A DNA stretch of 64,000 bases from Cylindrotheca closterium (Eukaryota > Bacillariophyta > Bacillariophyceae > Bacillariales > Bacillariaceae). A program made the position numbers and the translations under genes. The notes beneath the pieces were generated by a model. It was not told the origin of the DNA and searched no databases. It was given only the letters and a program-made list of their open reading frames with translations. Positions within the stretch are counted from its first letter, which is position 1. Each line of letters opens with the position of its first letter. Of the stretch, positions 20,726 to 32,031 are shown piece by piece. The DNA is taken from NCBI GenBank assembly GCA_933822405.4, contig CAKOGP040001969.1, positions 1 through 64,000 on the forward strand, in the 5' to 3' direction.

Positions 20726-21733
20726 TTAGGAGACAGGCAAGAAGAAAAGCTCATTGAGAAAACAGCGTTGCAACTGTCGCCGTTCTTCCAGAGATTTATC
20801 CAAGAATAACGACAAATCGATACTCTTGGGAATGTCATCAGGAGTGACAACACTCTCGTCAATTTCAGAAGCTGCGTCCTGTTCAAAGCCATTGGCATCT
20901 TGCAGAAGATTTGTTGTTTCGGTTGTTGTCGTTGCTGGCACTGACTCTGTAACTTTGGATGTCAAAATTTTCTTCACCGGCGGTTCCGAGCTCTTTTCTT
21001 GTTCACGATAGCGGTCATTGTGTTCTTTGTCTTCGGCACGAACTTCAGACTTCTCGATTGGTTCATCTTGCTGTTGCGCGTCTGACTTCAGTTCACTGTG
21101 GACCTCATCATCTCTGGCCTGTTCGGATTTGAATTCAATTCGTTCTGTCGGAGCCTGCCTCAATGGTTTGGCCTTTCGCGGTTTTCTCTGAGGCTGCACC
21201 TCTTCTTCGACGGACCAGTCGTCGCTGAAGCCATCCGACGAAATTGAATCACCGTCGCCGTCAGTGGGATCGGCTAAATCTAAGATACCCCCAAAGATGG
21301 ATACAGTGCGGTACTTGCCGTTTGCACTTGACGCAGTGGCAGACGCTGGAATGTAATTATGACTTCCCATTCTATGACTTGGTTGAGAAACCTGAAGCAG
21401 GGAACTGTTGGTCATGTTTGTCATGGTGGTTGTGCTGTTGGCCGTGGAATCGTGAACTGTTGTCTCTGTATCTGAATCCCCATACAGATTCTTGACATTG
21501 TCATCTTGCAAGTCTTCATCCTCATCAATATCTTCATTCTCGTTTCCATATTCTTCATCGTATACTTCTCCATCGTCTTCTTCGTCCACCACTCGTTCGT
21601 CCTGCGAGTCTTCATCCTCGGATCCTTCCTGAATGGTAAACAGAGGACCATTGCCAAAATCACTTTCCGAATCTGATACTTCCTCCACATAGTCCCGGCG
21701 TCCCCAGTGACGCATTAGATCTATGTCTGACAT
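20726..21733 (-). CDS. RHWGRRD/GKYRTVS family protein, copy 2 (unknown function)
   Basis: 335 residues, starting MSDIDLMRHWGRRD. It carries the same two boxes as its neighbour: the N-terminal RHWGRRD and GKYRTVSIFGGILDL near residue 138, followed by SDGFSDDW and a basic patch KPRKAKPLRQ. A strongly acidic Glu/Asp region lies between the boxes. The C-terminal region differs from copy 1 and ends in a helical LEERRQLQRCFLNELFFL. No domain, signal peptide or membrane segment is visible. The composition suggests a mostly disordered nuclear or cytosolic protein in which the two boxes are protein-binding motifs (inference). Confidence 0.72.
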   Translation of the reverse strand: MSDIDLMRHWGRRDYVEEVSDSESDFGNGPLFTIQEGSEDEDSQDERVVDEEDDGEVYDEEYGNENEDIDEDEDLQDDNVKNLYGDSDTETTVHDSTANSTTTMTNMTNSSLLQVSQPSHRMGSHNYIPASATASSANGKYRTVSIFGGILDLADPTDGDGDSISSDGFSDDWSVEEEVQPQRKPRKAKPLRQAPTERIEFKSEQARDDEVHSELKSDAQQQDEPIEKSEVRAEDKEHNDRYREQEKSSEPPVKKILTSKVTESVPATTTTETTNLLQDANGFEQDAASEIDESVVTPDDIPKSIDLSLFLDKSLEERRQLQRCFLNELFFLPVS

Positions 21734-22355
21734 GGCCTATTTTCGTTATTGTTTTTTAAAACTTGATGATGCTGCTACAGGAGGAAAGTCAAGGGAAGGC
21801 TGGCTATCTCTGCTGTATTTGATGGGATTGATCGTCTGCCTTTCAGCGTTCTTTCCAGAACGCGCCACCTCCTGCGTGAAACTGGTACTGTACGTGAGTC
21901 TCCTAGCGATTTTCGCACCGGTATTCAATTCGTTTTATATATATGTAATGAAGGCGTTTCACGTCCAATAATTGAATGGGCTGGTACATTAGCTGTCGTA
22001 CAGCTACAGTATCCGTTCGTTGAGACAAAAAAGTCGACGCAACGACACGCGTCATGGGAGGTGCTCGATAATATATGTGTTGCAAGCTTCACCCAATAAA
22101 GCTGCGTTTCAAATACACCTGATACCGCTGCACCTACTGTGTACTCTTCCAATACACTCACTTGTTCTCACGTGAGTTGGTTCTAATGATGATGACGATG
22201 ACGCCCCCCATCTATCGTCTAAAAATGATTATAAAATGTTTTAGTGATATTAATAATGTACATTGTCAGCAGATCCCTTGAATCTCGAAGACAGAAAAAA
22301 CACACACAATTGAATTGAACATGAGAATAGCTGTAATAGTTGTCCCTTTTTTGCT
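21734..22355. other. intergenic, about 0.62 kb
   Basis: 5' flank of RHWGRRD copy 2 and 3' flank of the coiled-coil gene. The ORFs seen here lack features. Confidence 0.5.
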
Positions 22356-24351
22356 TCAACAAGAAATCATTTCTTCTTCTCCCTTTTTGGTGCTTGATTT
22401 CTTGAACCGTTTGGAGAAAAAGCCACTTTTCTTTTTGCTTCCGCTTGATTTCTTTCCGTCTCCTTTCTGTTGTTTCTTGGATTTCGATTTGCTGTCCTTC
22501 CACAATGATTTGAATATACTGCTGCTCTTCTTCTTCTTCCCCTTGGACCGTTCGTGGACCACATCAAGGTCTTCTTTCGACTGTTCTTGTTGATCCATTG
22601 GTGGAGGAGATGGGGGTGCGTTTGCCCGAACTTGCTTCTCGTACTCTTCCAAGGTTATTTCATTGTCATTCCCGCCATTCGGGTTATACATGTGAGTCAA
22701 CACCTTCCTCAAGTTGCCAAATGCCCTTTGGCTGTCATTCTCCTCTACAAATTCTTCATCGTCTCCATATTCATCGTCCTGCAACAATACATGAAAGAAA
22801 AATGTTAATGTCATGCCTTTCACATCATGATAATCCACCTAAATCCTTTTATCCTCGCACTTTTTCACTTACAAACATGTGATTGATCTTTCTCACTTCC
22901 TGGGCATGTTTCTCGTCCTTTTCTTTCTTTGCCTTGGCTTCTGCTTCCGCAGCCTCCAGCTGTATTCTCGTTTGCTCCTTCTTTCGAAGAAACGAAATGC
23001 CCTGAACGACATTTTCAGGTGCCTTGGTTCCTTTCCGTAAAGCATCAATGGCAGCTCGTTCCTTTTCCAGTCGGGCGTCTTCGGCTTGCATTTGCTTCAA
23101 TATGACTTTGGAGACCTTTCGTTCCAAGGGTGACATTTGCTGCAATGGGTCCTTTTGTTTTGATTCAGGTGCTCGCTCTGGAGTTGCAGCAACAGGAGGC
23201 ATCATTGGACCCTTTGCTGCTGGTGCAGGCTCGTCTTGGTCGTGATGATAATCGTGCTGCGAATAGAATGACGGCGGGTGACCTCTTCTTCCGGCATTCT
23301 CCTCCTCTAGCTTTTCCAGTTCTGAGACTTGAGTGTCAATGGCCGATTGATTTCCCCCTGATTCATCTTCGTGTTGCATGGGAATGGCAATTTCCATTGG
23401 GATTTCACCACTTTTTTTTGTGGATGCCGCTGCTGCTGGTGATAACATTTGCAGACTATCTCGAAGTCCTGAAGTAATTCTTCCCAACAGTGCATTCTCC
23501 TCATATACGCCATTTTGGTTCTTGCGGTTCTTATTATGTCCTGCTCCTCCACCATCATCAATCCCATGCAAGGCTTCATCCCCCACACAATTCAGAATTC
23601 TAGATTCCTTGACATCCTGAAAGATCCCCTTGACATCTTCCAAGCTCAAGAATTTTTGGTCCGAGCTTTGCGTTGTATCAATCGTCTCGTCCACATCCAA
23701 CATGGACTTTTCCATCTGAGCATTGTGTTTTGCTTTAGAATTTTCAAAGGCTTCTTGTTCCATTGCTAGTTGACGCCGTTCCTCTTCTATATTGTTGTTG
23801 TTGTTGTTGTTGTTGTTATTGCTAGAACGGTTGACTCGCATGGTATTCTCGGGCATGTTGTAGGCGGACAAGTCGACAGCTGTAGTTTTCTTGGCACTCT
23901 TTTGGCTTCGAGTGATACTATTCGTGCGATTCTTTTGAAAGGATTTGATGTCAATGTAATTCATATCCTCATGACTCGATCCCGCATAGTGACGAGGCTT
24001 AGGTGAATCATCGCCAGTCCCAGTCCCAGCTAGTAACCGAAGACCGATGGGAGTATCGTCTCCTTCAGAAGCAGGATTCAGGCTATCTTGTCTCCTTGAG
24101 CCTTGCGAAGTGTTAGATAATCTTCGTACTGGATCGTTTGCTGCTGAAGCGTGTCCAGAGGAAGTTTTGAGGGCTCTCTGAGGTTGAGAATTATTGATCG
24201 TTGCCTTGTTTCCATCACCACCGTTAAGTTTGTACAAGGTTGAAGTCCCTTCATCGCCAGGAAACTCCTCTTCTTCCTCTGATCGATAGTGACGATTGTG
24301 TTGCAGTTGCCTTGATGGCAACATTGCCGGTATTATAGGATCTGCCTCCAT
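22356..24351 (-). CDS. coiled-coil, low-complexity protein with basic C-terminus (unknown)
   Basis: Two exons, 22873-24351 and 22356-22778, joined in phase 0 over a 94-bp intron (GTAAGT/TTGCAG), give 633 residues. No family recognised. The N-terminal half is disordered and includes an Asn run encoded by a GTT repeat near 23790-23818. Residues about 410-493 form a charged coiled coil (EAEAKAKKEKDEKHAQEVRK). After the splice comes an acidic segment and a degenerate EF-hand-like loop NGGNDNEITLEE, then a Lys/Ser-rich tail (KGKKKKSSS and similar). The tail could be a nuclear or nucleic-acid-binding signal. The splice is supported by the GT/AG sites and by frame continuity. Confidence 0.7.
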
Positions 24352-25168
24352 GCTGATGGTTATGCCTTATGTTTGTGATGAATGTATCTTTGTTTTGCAG
24401 TGAGCAATGTCAAGCGACGGGAGCTTCTGCTCTACAGCAGGCGATCGATTGATGGACGTATCGTATTAAAGGCTACTACAGTATTTCCTAAGAATCACCT
24501 TCGCGTCGGCTCGTCTCGTTCCTAAAGTTTTTGGTTTTCGGCACCTATTTCGGACCGTTTGTCCTGAACACGTGCGTAAGTTGAACATTCCAGATATACA
24601 GATACGTAGATAAAAATTTCTCATTACTCAAAATGAGAGGGCGACGTGTGCCGCGAATTTTCATTTGCTAGACAGAACACCATTTTGTCATTGGCCAAAA
24701 TAAGACTCCCATAAGTCGAGTCAAATGAAACAAAAGGTGGCCCCAAATCAGATGTAAACAGTTCTATTGTTCACCAAATATACCTACAGTACAAACAAAC
24801 ACCTTGCCAAAACGCTAATTTGCCTAAAAGGATGTATTTTGATATTCAAAGTTATACACTAGCAGTATGCATGTTGATAGAACATCAAAACAAACCCATA
24901 CGACATTCATCATTGGACCCTACCACTGGAACAAGGAAGCAGTATGTTCCGCAGTTTGATCCATAATAAAATGACGCTGGGGAAGTATAGTAGAATAAAA
25001 TGGAAAAACAGATCCGGCATGATGAAATCTCGCAATATCTCCTCCCACGTATCCAGTATGGGACGATATTTGCAAAAAAAGGCATCCATGCGAGAATTGA
25101 ATCAAACGCGCATTGATTCATCCAATCCTTGGGTCTGTTTGGTCTTCGAGCCTCTCGTTTTTTCATTA
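24352..25168. other. intergenic, about 0.8 kb
   Basis: 5' flank of the coiled-coil gene and 3' flank of the KH gene. No gene seen. Confidence 0.5.
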
Positions 25169-28100
25169 CTAGCCCATGGAACTCCAATCAAAACGAGACT
25201 CTGGAGGGTGTTGAAGTGCCGGTCCACCACGTTGCAAGAAAGACTCCGTAAGGCCTGGCAGGGCTGCTGCGGATGGTGGTGCCTCCTCTTGCTGCTGTGG
25301 TTGTTGTTGATGAAGATTGTTCTTTGAGGACGATTCGGCGGTAGCGTCGGCTGGATCAGAAGAACCAACCAGCTCCGTCAACGACGACGGGCCCCATAAT
25401 CCTCCCAACTCACCAGTCGCCGCACTATTGTTGTCATCAATGGATAGCGCACTCAATCCAAAAAGGGCATCAATCTGGGCATCATCAGCCTTGGACTTGT
25501 CCGCAGGACCAAAGAGGCTGTCGATCAAATCTGAATCCTGCTGCCGCACAGGAAGTGCTGATTCCGGTCCAGGACCAGGTACAAAGAGTGACTTACTGGC
25601 AGCAGCAGCGGGGGCGGCATTTCGACCAGCATTCAATCCATCGCCGTTCATGTAGGAAGAACTTGGCGGGTTCCACAGTCCTTGTGATTGGGGCGCACCA
25701 GGACGTCCGCCAGCAGCATCCATTGCTACGGCGAACTGAGGGAATTGCTGATGCTGTTGCTGTGATGGTGGCGCCATGGGTACTACTGGCTTTTGTGGCA
25801 AGCCAGCAGAAGAAGGAGGAACACCTCTCATTCCACCACCCATCATAAAGTCACCTGGCGGTTGCACTTGACCAATACCACCATCTCTTTGACCATAGAA
25901 TTGAGGTGGTGGACCTTGCAATAACTGCGGAGGCATACCAATGCCTGTAATACTTGGTGGAGGACCCATGAGGAATGGTGGGCCCGCGCTTAATCCTGGA
26001 TGGACAGGACGAGCACCAGTGCGATTCATTGACATCTGTTGGTGGTGAATAGAAGGTGGAATCATCTGGCCGGGTGGCATGGAGTAGGGTGGCTGTGCAG
26101 TCCTCATCACATGTTCTGGGGTAGCCGAATGAGAAGAAGACGCCGACAAAAGCCCATTCGCATCTGGAATCAAGTGTGATGGATGTGCCTGGGAGCCTTC
26201 TGTATCGGCTGGCTGTTGAAGTTGGGCATGAGGATAACTCAAGACATCTCGAACCATCCGAATGGCAATTTCCACGTTTGCTTTGGAACCAGATACTCTG
26301 ATCTGACGGGGAGTTACCGCTTGGTCAATGTCGACACGTGCTCCGCTTTCGTCTTGAATGTTCTTTATGGTCCAGCCACGTTTTCCAATCAGTAGTGGGA
26401 CAAAGCAGGCCTCACATGTCAGCATCTGCTGGAACGCTGGTTTCTGATCCATTTCGGATGAATCGTGAGCAGGTTCGGGCAGGTGGATAGGATTCTCGAC
26501 AGAGTTCACAGCTGGTGTCGCATCGACTAATCTGGCCGGTTCATTGGCAATAGCTCCTGGCTCAGCTTGCTTCTGTACGGTTGCGACTGGAGGTTTCGAT
26601 GGCTCTTGAATTGAGTGCTTTTGAGTAGGAATTGGAGAAGGCTTGTTTGTCTGCGGCAGATGCTCTGTTTGCTGCTGATGCTGCCCAATTGGTGCTTTGT
26701 TAACTAGCTCGTGGACCATCTTTACAGCTTTCTCAACACACTTTCTTTCTCCGCTGACATACACGTTGCGACAATCAGGTGCCTTGGCCTTCTCCTGATC
26801 AATCCAAATTTTTGCCCCACTCTCCTCCATCATGTCACGAATTCTCTGACCACCTTTTCCAATCACCCAGCCTACAAGCGTAGACGACATTTGCATTACA
26901 CACTCGTCGCGATTGGATTTGGATGCATGCGTACCAGAAACAACCTTCAAACGAGTACCCGTCGTATTCGTAGTAGCAATTTTTGGCGGATTCTTCGGTG
27001 GGACGGATGGCGGTGTCTTCATACTCTTTGATGAGATGCTTTCGGTGGTTTTGATTGGCAATTTGTTCTGGAAGACTTCTTCAGCTTCATCAGGTGCATC
27101 TTTCGCTCGAAGACGTTTCAATGCCTTCTTTGCATTCTTTCGAAGTGCTGCTCGGCCTGGAACTCCTTTCAGTGCAAACAATATCTCATCAATACCTTCG
27201 CAATCACCATTTTCGATAAGCTGACATAGCTTCACTTCGATTTCATCAAATTGCGATCCCAACTCCGCAGACTGCTTGGGTGCCAATGATGCCGCTTGAT
27301 CGGATGGAGACGCAGACATTGACGATGCATCCTTCTTTCTAGACTTGGCTTCCTGCTTCTTTTGAAATTTCCTGGCTTGCTCCGCTGCTTTCTTTGCCTT
27401 GGCTTCGTCCTCATGACGTTTCTTTTCTTCTTCCTCTCGTTTGATTGCTTGTTGGCGCTCTTTCTTTTTCTTCTTCTTAGATTTCTTGGACTTGGCAGCC
27501 TCTTCTTCTTCTTCCAACTCGGCTAACAGTGCTTCTGCCGCGGCATCTGCTTTTTGCTTTTCTTGTATGTAGTTTTCAACAAGAGCATGCTCCAGATCCA
27601 TTTCTCTAGCGGCATAATGTAAAGCCGACGTCGTTGGATCCGACATGTGACCACTTGCTGCTTTTGCGGCCATGAGTATACTCGAGTCGGGTTCATAGTC
27701 TTCACCGTCATAATCTTCTAGCTCTTCAATGGTGGTTGTATTCCTTCCGGCATGTCCGGCATGTCCACCATACGGACCCATTTTACCTGATGGGTTGGAA
27801 CTGGACTGCTTAAAGGCCTTGTATATGCTTTTCAGCCTTAGATGGACCAGCTGCTCCATTCTTTTGCTTGGACGATGCCCACATCTAACGCATGGGTCTT
27901 TGGATCCGGAAGCGAGACAGACTAAGCAATAGCTCAGCCGACACGTGTCGCATTCTACCGCAAACTTGGCATCTCTGCTGCACAGAACAATCCCACATCG
28001 TCCACAGGCAGTGGCGCACTCTTCACAAAGCCCACCTCCACAGAATTTACAGCTCAAAAGGGTTGAACACGATGCGCACACGACCTCCCCACAATCCTCG

Positions 28101-28597
28101 CACTGATCCATTTCATCACATCCTCGACAGTAGAACGCATCACACCGATCACAGACTCGGATTTCATGGTTCGCTTGGTATTCGTGACACCAATGACATT
28201 CTTCGCAGACATAGGCTTGACATTCATCACAGTGGACTTGGATGTCGTTGGACATACTATGGCAGTGCAAACAGCCTTCGTCGTCCTCTTCATCTTCAAC
28301 ATCCTCGTCCTCCTCATCTTCAGATATGTAGTCTTCACCCCTTGAATCGTAATCACCATCTGTTATTTTATCGTCGTTGTGATCCAGCAAATCTGGGACA
28401 TCTTCATCGTCGTCGTTTTCATGGTGCACTGAAGTCTTTTTGTCCGGAATAGGAACACATTGATTCATTTTGGGATTGGGGAATCGGCAGTTGTTCATGA
28501 ACGTATTTTGAACAGTTTCGTCTCCTTGTCGTTTTCTCACAGCTCTTATGGCCGCTGATCGGGCAGAGTTGGCTTTATTACGCCGCCGGGGAGGCAT
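25169..28597 (-). CDS. Cys-rich / double KH-domain RNA-binding protein
   Basis: Single 1142-residue ORF. An acidic N-terminus leads to a Cys-rich region at 109-240 with at least ten CxxC pairs (CDECQAYVCEECHWC, CDRCDAFYCRGC, CGRCGIVLC), probably several zinc-binding folds. A Lys/Glu-rich coiled coil follows at about 365-420. Two KH domains come next, KH1 near 563-630 with loop IGKGG and KH2 near 725-790 with loop IGKRG; both GxxG loops are intact, so both should bind single-stranded RNA or DNA. The C-terminal 300 residues are Pro/Gln/Met-rich and disordered. The architecture suggests a cytoplasmic RNA regulator. The ubiquitin-ligase or adaptor role that the Cys-rich part might have cannot be shown from sequence. 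Confidence 0.85.
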   Translation of the reverse strand: MPPRRRNKANSARSAAIRAVRKRQGDETVQNTFMNNCRFPNPKMNQCVPIPDKKTSVHHENDDDEDVPDLLDHNDDKITDGDYDSRGEDYISEDEEDEDVEDEEDDEGCLHCHSMSNDIQVHCDECQAYVCEECHWCHEYQANHEIRVCDRCDAFYCRGCDEMDQCEDCGEVVCASCSTLLSCKFCGGGLCEECATACGRCGIVLCSRDAKFAVECDTCRLSYCLVCLASGSKDPCVRCGHRPSKRMEQLVHLRLKSIYKAFKQSSSNPSGKMGPYGGHAGHAGRNTTTIEELEDYDGEDYEPDSSILMAAKAASGHMSDPTTSALHYAAREMDLEHALVENYIQEKQKADAAAEALLAELEEEEEAAKSKKSKKKKKKERQQAIKREEEEKKRHEDEAKAKKAAEQARKFQKKQEAKSRKKDASSMSASPSDQAASLAPKQSAELGSQFDEIEVKLCQLIENGDCEGIDEILFALKGVPGRAALRKNAKKALKRLRAKDAPDEAEEVFQNKLPIKTTESISSKSMKTPPSVPPKNPPKIATTNTTGTRLKVVSGTHASKSNRDECVMQMSSTLVGWVIGKGGQRIRDMMEESGAKIWIDQEKAKAPDCRNVYVSGERKCVEKAVKMVHELVNKAPIGQHQQQTEHLPQTNKPSPIPTQKHSIQEPSKPPVATVQKQAEPGAIANEPARLVDATPAVNSVENPIHLPEPAHDSSEMDQKPAFQQMLTCEACFVPLLIGKRGWTIKNIQDESGARVDIDQAVTPRQIRVSGSKANVEIAIRMVRDVLSYPHAQLQQPADTEGSQAHPSHLIPDANGLLSASSSHSATPEHVMRTAQPPYSMPPGQMIPPSIHHQQMSMNRTGARPVHPGLSAGPPFLMGPPPSITGIGMPPQLLQGPPPQFYGQRDGGIGQVQPPGDFMMGGGMRGVPPSSAGLPQKPVVPMAPPSQQQHQQFPQFAVAMDAAGGRPGAPQSQGLWNPPSSSYMNGDGLNAGRNAAPAAAASKSLFVPGPGPESALPVRQQDSDLIDSLFGPADKSKADDAQIDALFGLSALSIDDNNSAATGELGGLWGPSSLTELVGSSDPADATAESSSKNNLHQQQPQQQEEAPPSAAALPGLTESFLQRGGPALQHPPESRFDWSSMG

Positions 28598-29500
28598 ATT
28601 GCTCGATCACTTGGTCTTTAAAGGAGACTTTCTGATCTGAACTAAAGTCGTGAGCTTCTCGTGGCCTTATAGTTTTCAGGAGTACCTTTCAACACCTTTT
28701 GGCTCGCGATTCCACCCCAAACTTTCAGGCAACTTCAGTTTCTTGTTGTTGTGTTGCTTTTGTGCTTCTTATAACAGACTCATAGGCTTCTTATGGTCAA
28801 TTCAATGCTCTTTCTATGCGATACCCCTGAGGCCTCAAGCTTCCTCTTCTGTCTGGCTGTCAGCGATGCTTGCAGGCTGGACCAACTCAGGAGGGGGAAT
28901 CGGACGAATCAATCATATTTTTCGTTGGGACAATAAACGGCTTTGAAAGTACCTTGAGAAGTGTTCGATTGAAACTTCACGGGCAACAAGAAGTCAGAGT
29001 TCAAAGTGTCCGGAACAAACTTGTTAAATTCAGCGCATGCCATGCGGAGAAGCTCGGAAGAGAACCAAAGAAGTACTGGAAGATCGATCAGAACACTCCC
29101 AGTATCTGGTATCCTCGGCACGAGAAGACGACCAATCTCGAAGATAGCAACATAGCACTGACAGTAGGTATTGGTCGTACTCGTAAAGTATATCTGCAAC
29201 CACCAGCTATCTGTGATTTTAAAATGAAAGAAGTTGCTTCTATCACGAATGAAGTAGCACTCACAATACAGGTATATATAGTGGGAAGAATATGCGATTG
29301 AGAATATATCTTATAGAGTCCATAATCTTAAAAAGAGCTGAGAGCTCGTTACAGTATGTTGCTTGTGCGTGCCTTGACCACCACTTCAAAGTAGTATTAC
29401 CTCTTGGAATGGTTGAAGACATGTGTCTTTTTGTGATCCTACTGGTGTGTGTGTGTTGAGTGTAGATATGTGTGGTTGTCAGTGGTGCGATTGTTCGCTT
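28598..29500. other. intergenic before the small-gene array
   Basis: 5' flank of the KH gene and 3' flank of array copy 1. The ATG-type ORF at 28870-29301 (143 codons) has no recognisable features and I do not call it. The segment 29330-29500 is related to the 3' flanks of the other array copies. Confidence 0.5.
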
Positions 29501-29929
29501 TTAATCTTCCAATGATAGAATGGGGATTTTGCTTGGAGATGAGATGCTGTAGCTGTCAGCAATGCGAAGATCATCATTTCGAGGGCGGAAACCAAGGTCA
29601 ATGCATCGAGTACCAAGTCTGACAGGAGTGCTTGGGCTGGACTCGTCAAGAAGTGCCGAGACACTGGTTGGAGATGACTTGAAAGAGACTCGTCGCATTT
29701 TGTTGGTGACCTGAAAGTCATCCACAAGTGATCGTGGAGTAAGATCGAGGACAATCTCGGCTGCATTCTCCTTCTTCTCAACTTCACGTCTTTGCTTCGC
29801 TTCAGAATCGATGTCTGAAATCAAAGAATCTATGTTTCCCTGCCCCCTTCTGTGAGCCATCGGTGTGCGCAGGAGTAGCTCATCTTGTTTTGCGCTCATT
29901 GTGGTTGTAGTCGTAATTGTACGCTTCAT
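29501..29929 (-). CDS. small array protein copy 1 (unknown family, SLVDDFQ/STPVR motifs)
   Basis: 142 residues from the ATG at 29929, or 132 from the second ATG at 29899 (MSAKQDELLLRTP). The second start is the one kept in all copies. Family not recognised. Conserved features: LLRTP near the start, an acidic/basic helix ending in DSEAKQRREVEKK, the box SLVDDFQ, a basic patch that reads KMRR here and KRRR in others, then STPVRLGTRC, LGFRPRN and a Ser/Pro tail ending KIPILSLED. The Ser/Thr-Pro sites next to a basic patch look like a phosphorylated nuclear protein, which is inference. This is the leftmost member of a five-copy leftward tandem array. Confidence 0.68.
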   Translation of the reverse strand: MKRTITTTTTMSAKQDELLLRTPMAHRRGQGNIDSLISDIDSEAKQRREVEKKENAAEIVLDLTPRSLVDDFQVTNKMRRVSFKSSPTSVSALLDESSPSTPVRLGTRCIDLGFRPRNDDLRIADSYSISSPSKIPILSLED

Positions 29930-30693
29930 AGTTCGAGATGATTGTGAAGGAGGATGGAAATTTACTCGTCACTGGATTGTGAGCTATGCGAATTTTTACA
30001 TCACGAAAAACCCGCATGACCAACAGTGCAGCGGCGTCGTTTCGAAGAAACAAAATATCAACACCACGTGTATATATATGAATTATCCCTTCAGACATAC
30101 ATTATATTCTGATCAAGCTGCAGATGGCCTTCTCTCCTAGCTTTGCGGATGAAAAAAATGCCGCGCATTTCAACTCAACACGAGGCTTTGTAAGTACCTG
30201 TTCTACGCTACTTGCCAGAACGCTGACAGTAAATGGTTCCCGGTGCCAGTATAACGATCGCACCGGAAGTAGTTGAACACTGACACTGCCTGGTACCTTC
30301 ATCCATTTTCCTCAAGGAGACGAAGCAACCTCAAAGAAGATTGCAATCGAACATCGACAGTACCATGTACTCGAAAACACCTCTATCCTTCTCTCCAAAG
30401 AAACAATTTCCTTTGGCCCACATTGAATCGAAGGGCTGATTCAAGTTGCTTGTTTCCATTGCTAAGTAAGGATGTATCAACTACAAATGGACGTTTGGGG
30501 AGTACATGCAACTGTTGAAAATGTATCTTGTCTAGTACCGAACCTTTTAAGAGCTGATTGCTCGGTGACATAAAATTTGATTTGTGTATGCCGTGACCTT
30601 TGCACGGATTGCAAATGCTGCAAATGTTTGTGATCGTGTGTGTTGAGTGTGGATATGTGTAGTCCTGAGTGGTCCGATTGCGATTGTTCGCTT
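29930..30693. promoter_or_regulatory. array spacer 1 with conserved upstream blocks
   Basis: This spacer between copies 1 and 2 shares blocks with the spacer upstream of copy 2. CTGATCAAGCnGCAGATGGC occurs at 30109-30128 and 31270-31289, and GAAAAAAATGCCGCG at 30151-30165 and 31305-31319. They lie about 155-235 bp upstream of the respective ATGs. Conservation may mark promoter elements or just recent duplication. Confidence 0.5.
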
Positions 30694-31116
30694 TCAGTCT
30701 TCCAATGATAAAAGGGGAATCCTGCTTGGAGACGAGATGCTGTAGCTGTCAGCAATGCGAAGATCATTTCGATGGCGGAAACCAAGTTTGATGCATCGGA
30801 TACCAAGTCTGACGGGAGTGCTTGGGCTGGACTCGTCAAGAAGTGCGGAGACACTGATTGGATAGGATTCGAAAGAGACTCGTCGCCTTTTGTTGGTGAG
30901 CTGAAAGTCATCCACAAGTGATCGCGGTGAAAGATCGAGCACAATCTTGGCAGCATTCTTCTTTTCAACCTTACTTCTTTGTTTAGCATCAGAATCGATG
31001 TCTGAAATCATAGCATTAATGTCTGTTTGCCTCGTTCTTTCAGCCATCGGTGTTCGTAGCAGTAGCTCATCTTGTTTTGCGCTCATTTCGGTTGTAGTTG
31101 TGATTGTACGCTTCAT
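30694..31116 (-). CDS. small array protein copy 2
   Basis: 140 residues from the ATG at 31116, or 130 from the ATG at 31086. This is the closest relative of copy 1: DSDAKQRSKVEKK, SLVDDFQLTNKRRRVSF, SSPSTPVRLGIRC and ADSYSISSPSRIPLLSLED. It differs from copy 1 by in-frame single-codon changes. The 3' flank (30541-30693) also aligns with that of copy 1, so the duplicated unit includes untranslated sequence. Function unknown. Confidence 0.68.
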   Translation of the reverse strand: MKRTITTTTEMSAKQDELLLRTPMAERTRQTDINAMISDIDSDAKQRSKVEKKNAAKIVLDLSPRSLVDDFQLTNKRRRVSFESYPISVSALLDESSPSTPVRLGIRCIKLGFRHRNDLRIADSYSISSPSRIPLLSLED

Positions 31117-31789
31117 GGTTCAGGGGGATGGAAATTTACTGCTTACTGGATTGTGACCTTCGAAAAGAAGCTTTATTACCGGTACGTAAAACCCGCAGGA
31201 CCTACAGCAGCTTTGTTTGTCAGATAAAAAATATCAATATCCTGTCGGACATAATCAAACAACCCCTTTCTGATCAAGCAGCAGATGGCACCCATTTCAT
31301 GCCTGAAAAAAATGCCGCGATCTTTTGTATTCAGTATTATTGTACCACATTGTTGCTCCCGCCCGCCGGACATGGAACGCGATGTTTTTGAGCGCGCTTT
31401 CTGAAAGTTCAACCATAATCTCAACACCTGCACGAGGCCTCTTAGAAGTATGTACCGGTACCTTTTGTTTGGTCCTGATCCCTCGGATTCAGCTACTGGA
31501 AGATCGCATCAGAACGCTGAAGGTCCTAGTGGTTACCAGTACCCTCAACAATCGCACTGGAAGCACTTGAACACTGACATTATCTTACTCCGTTTGGCAG
31601 TCGTGATCTTCAACAAGAAGAAAAAAATCCGTGAGATCAGAACAGAACAACATCAATCTCAACACCCAGGAAGTACTAGAAGGCCCACTTTGAATGGAAG
31701 AATTGATTCAAGTTGCTTGCTTCCATCGCTAAGCATAGCAGCATCCAATGCAAAAAATCGCTGTTGAAAATGTATCTTGTCTATACAGA

Positions 31790-32031
31790 ATCTGCTAAGA
31801 ACTCCTGATTGCTCGGTATTACATACACTATAATTTGTTTGTGCATGCCGTGACCATCACTTCAAGCAACTATTTTATTCATTGGGACATTTGGAAAAAT
31901 GTGCCTTTTGTGATCCTGGTCTGTGCGCTAAGTGTGGATATGTGAAGCCGTGAGTGGTGTGATAGAGATTGATAGAAGGGGGTTTGTACGCTCATTGTGG
32001 TTCTAGTTGTGATTGCACGCTTCACAGCTCA
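31790..32031 (-). pseudogene. internally deleted relic of the array gene
   Basis: The segment 31790-31975 aligns with the 3' flanks of copies 1-3 (TGATTGCTCGG, GCCGTGACC, AAGTGTGGATATGTG). It runs straight into 31982-32031, which matches the first roughly 45 coding bases of the other copies (GCTCATTGTGGTT, TGATTGCACGCTTCA on the + strand). Almost all of the coding body is missing, and the first ATG is changed. This is a deletion derivative of an array unit, not a gene. Confidence 0.65.

Noticed and set aside
28870..29301. 143-codon rightward ORF before the array
   Set aside because: No domain, no homologous copy in the other array units, and no support beyond length.
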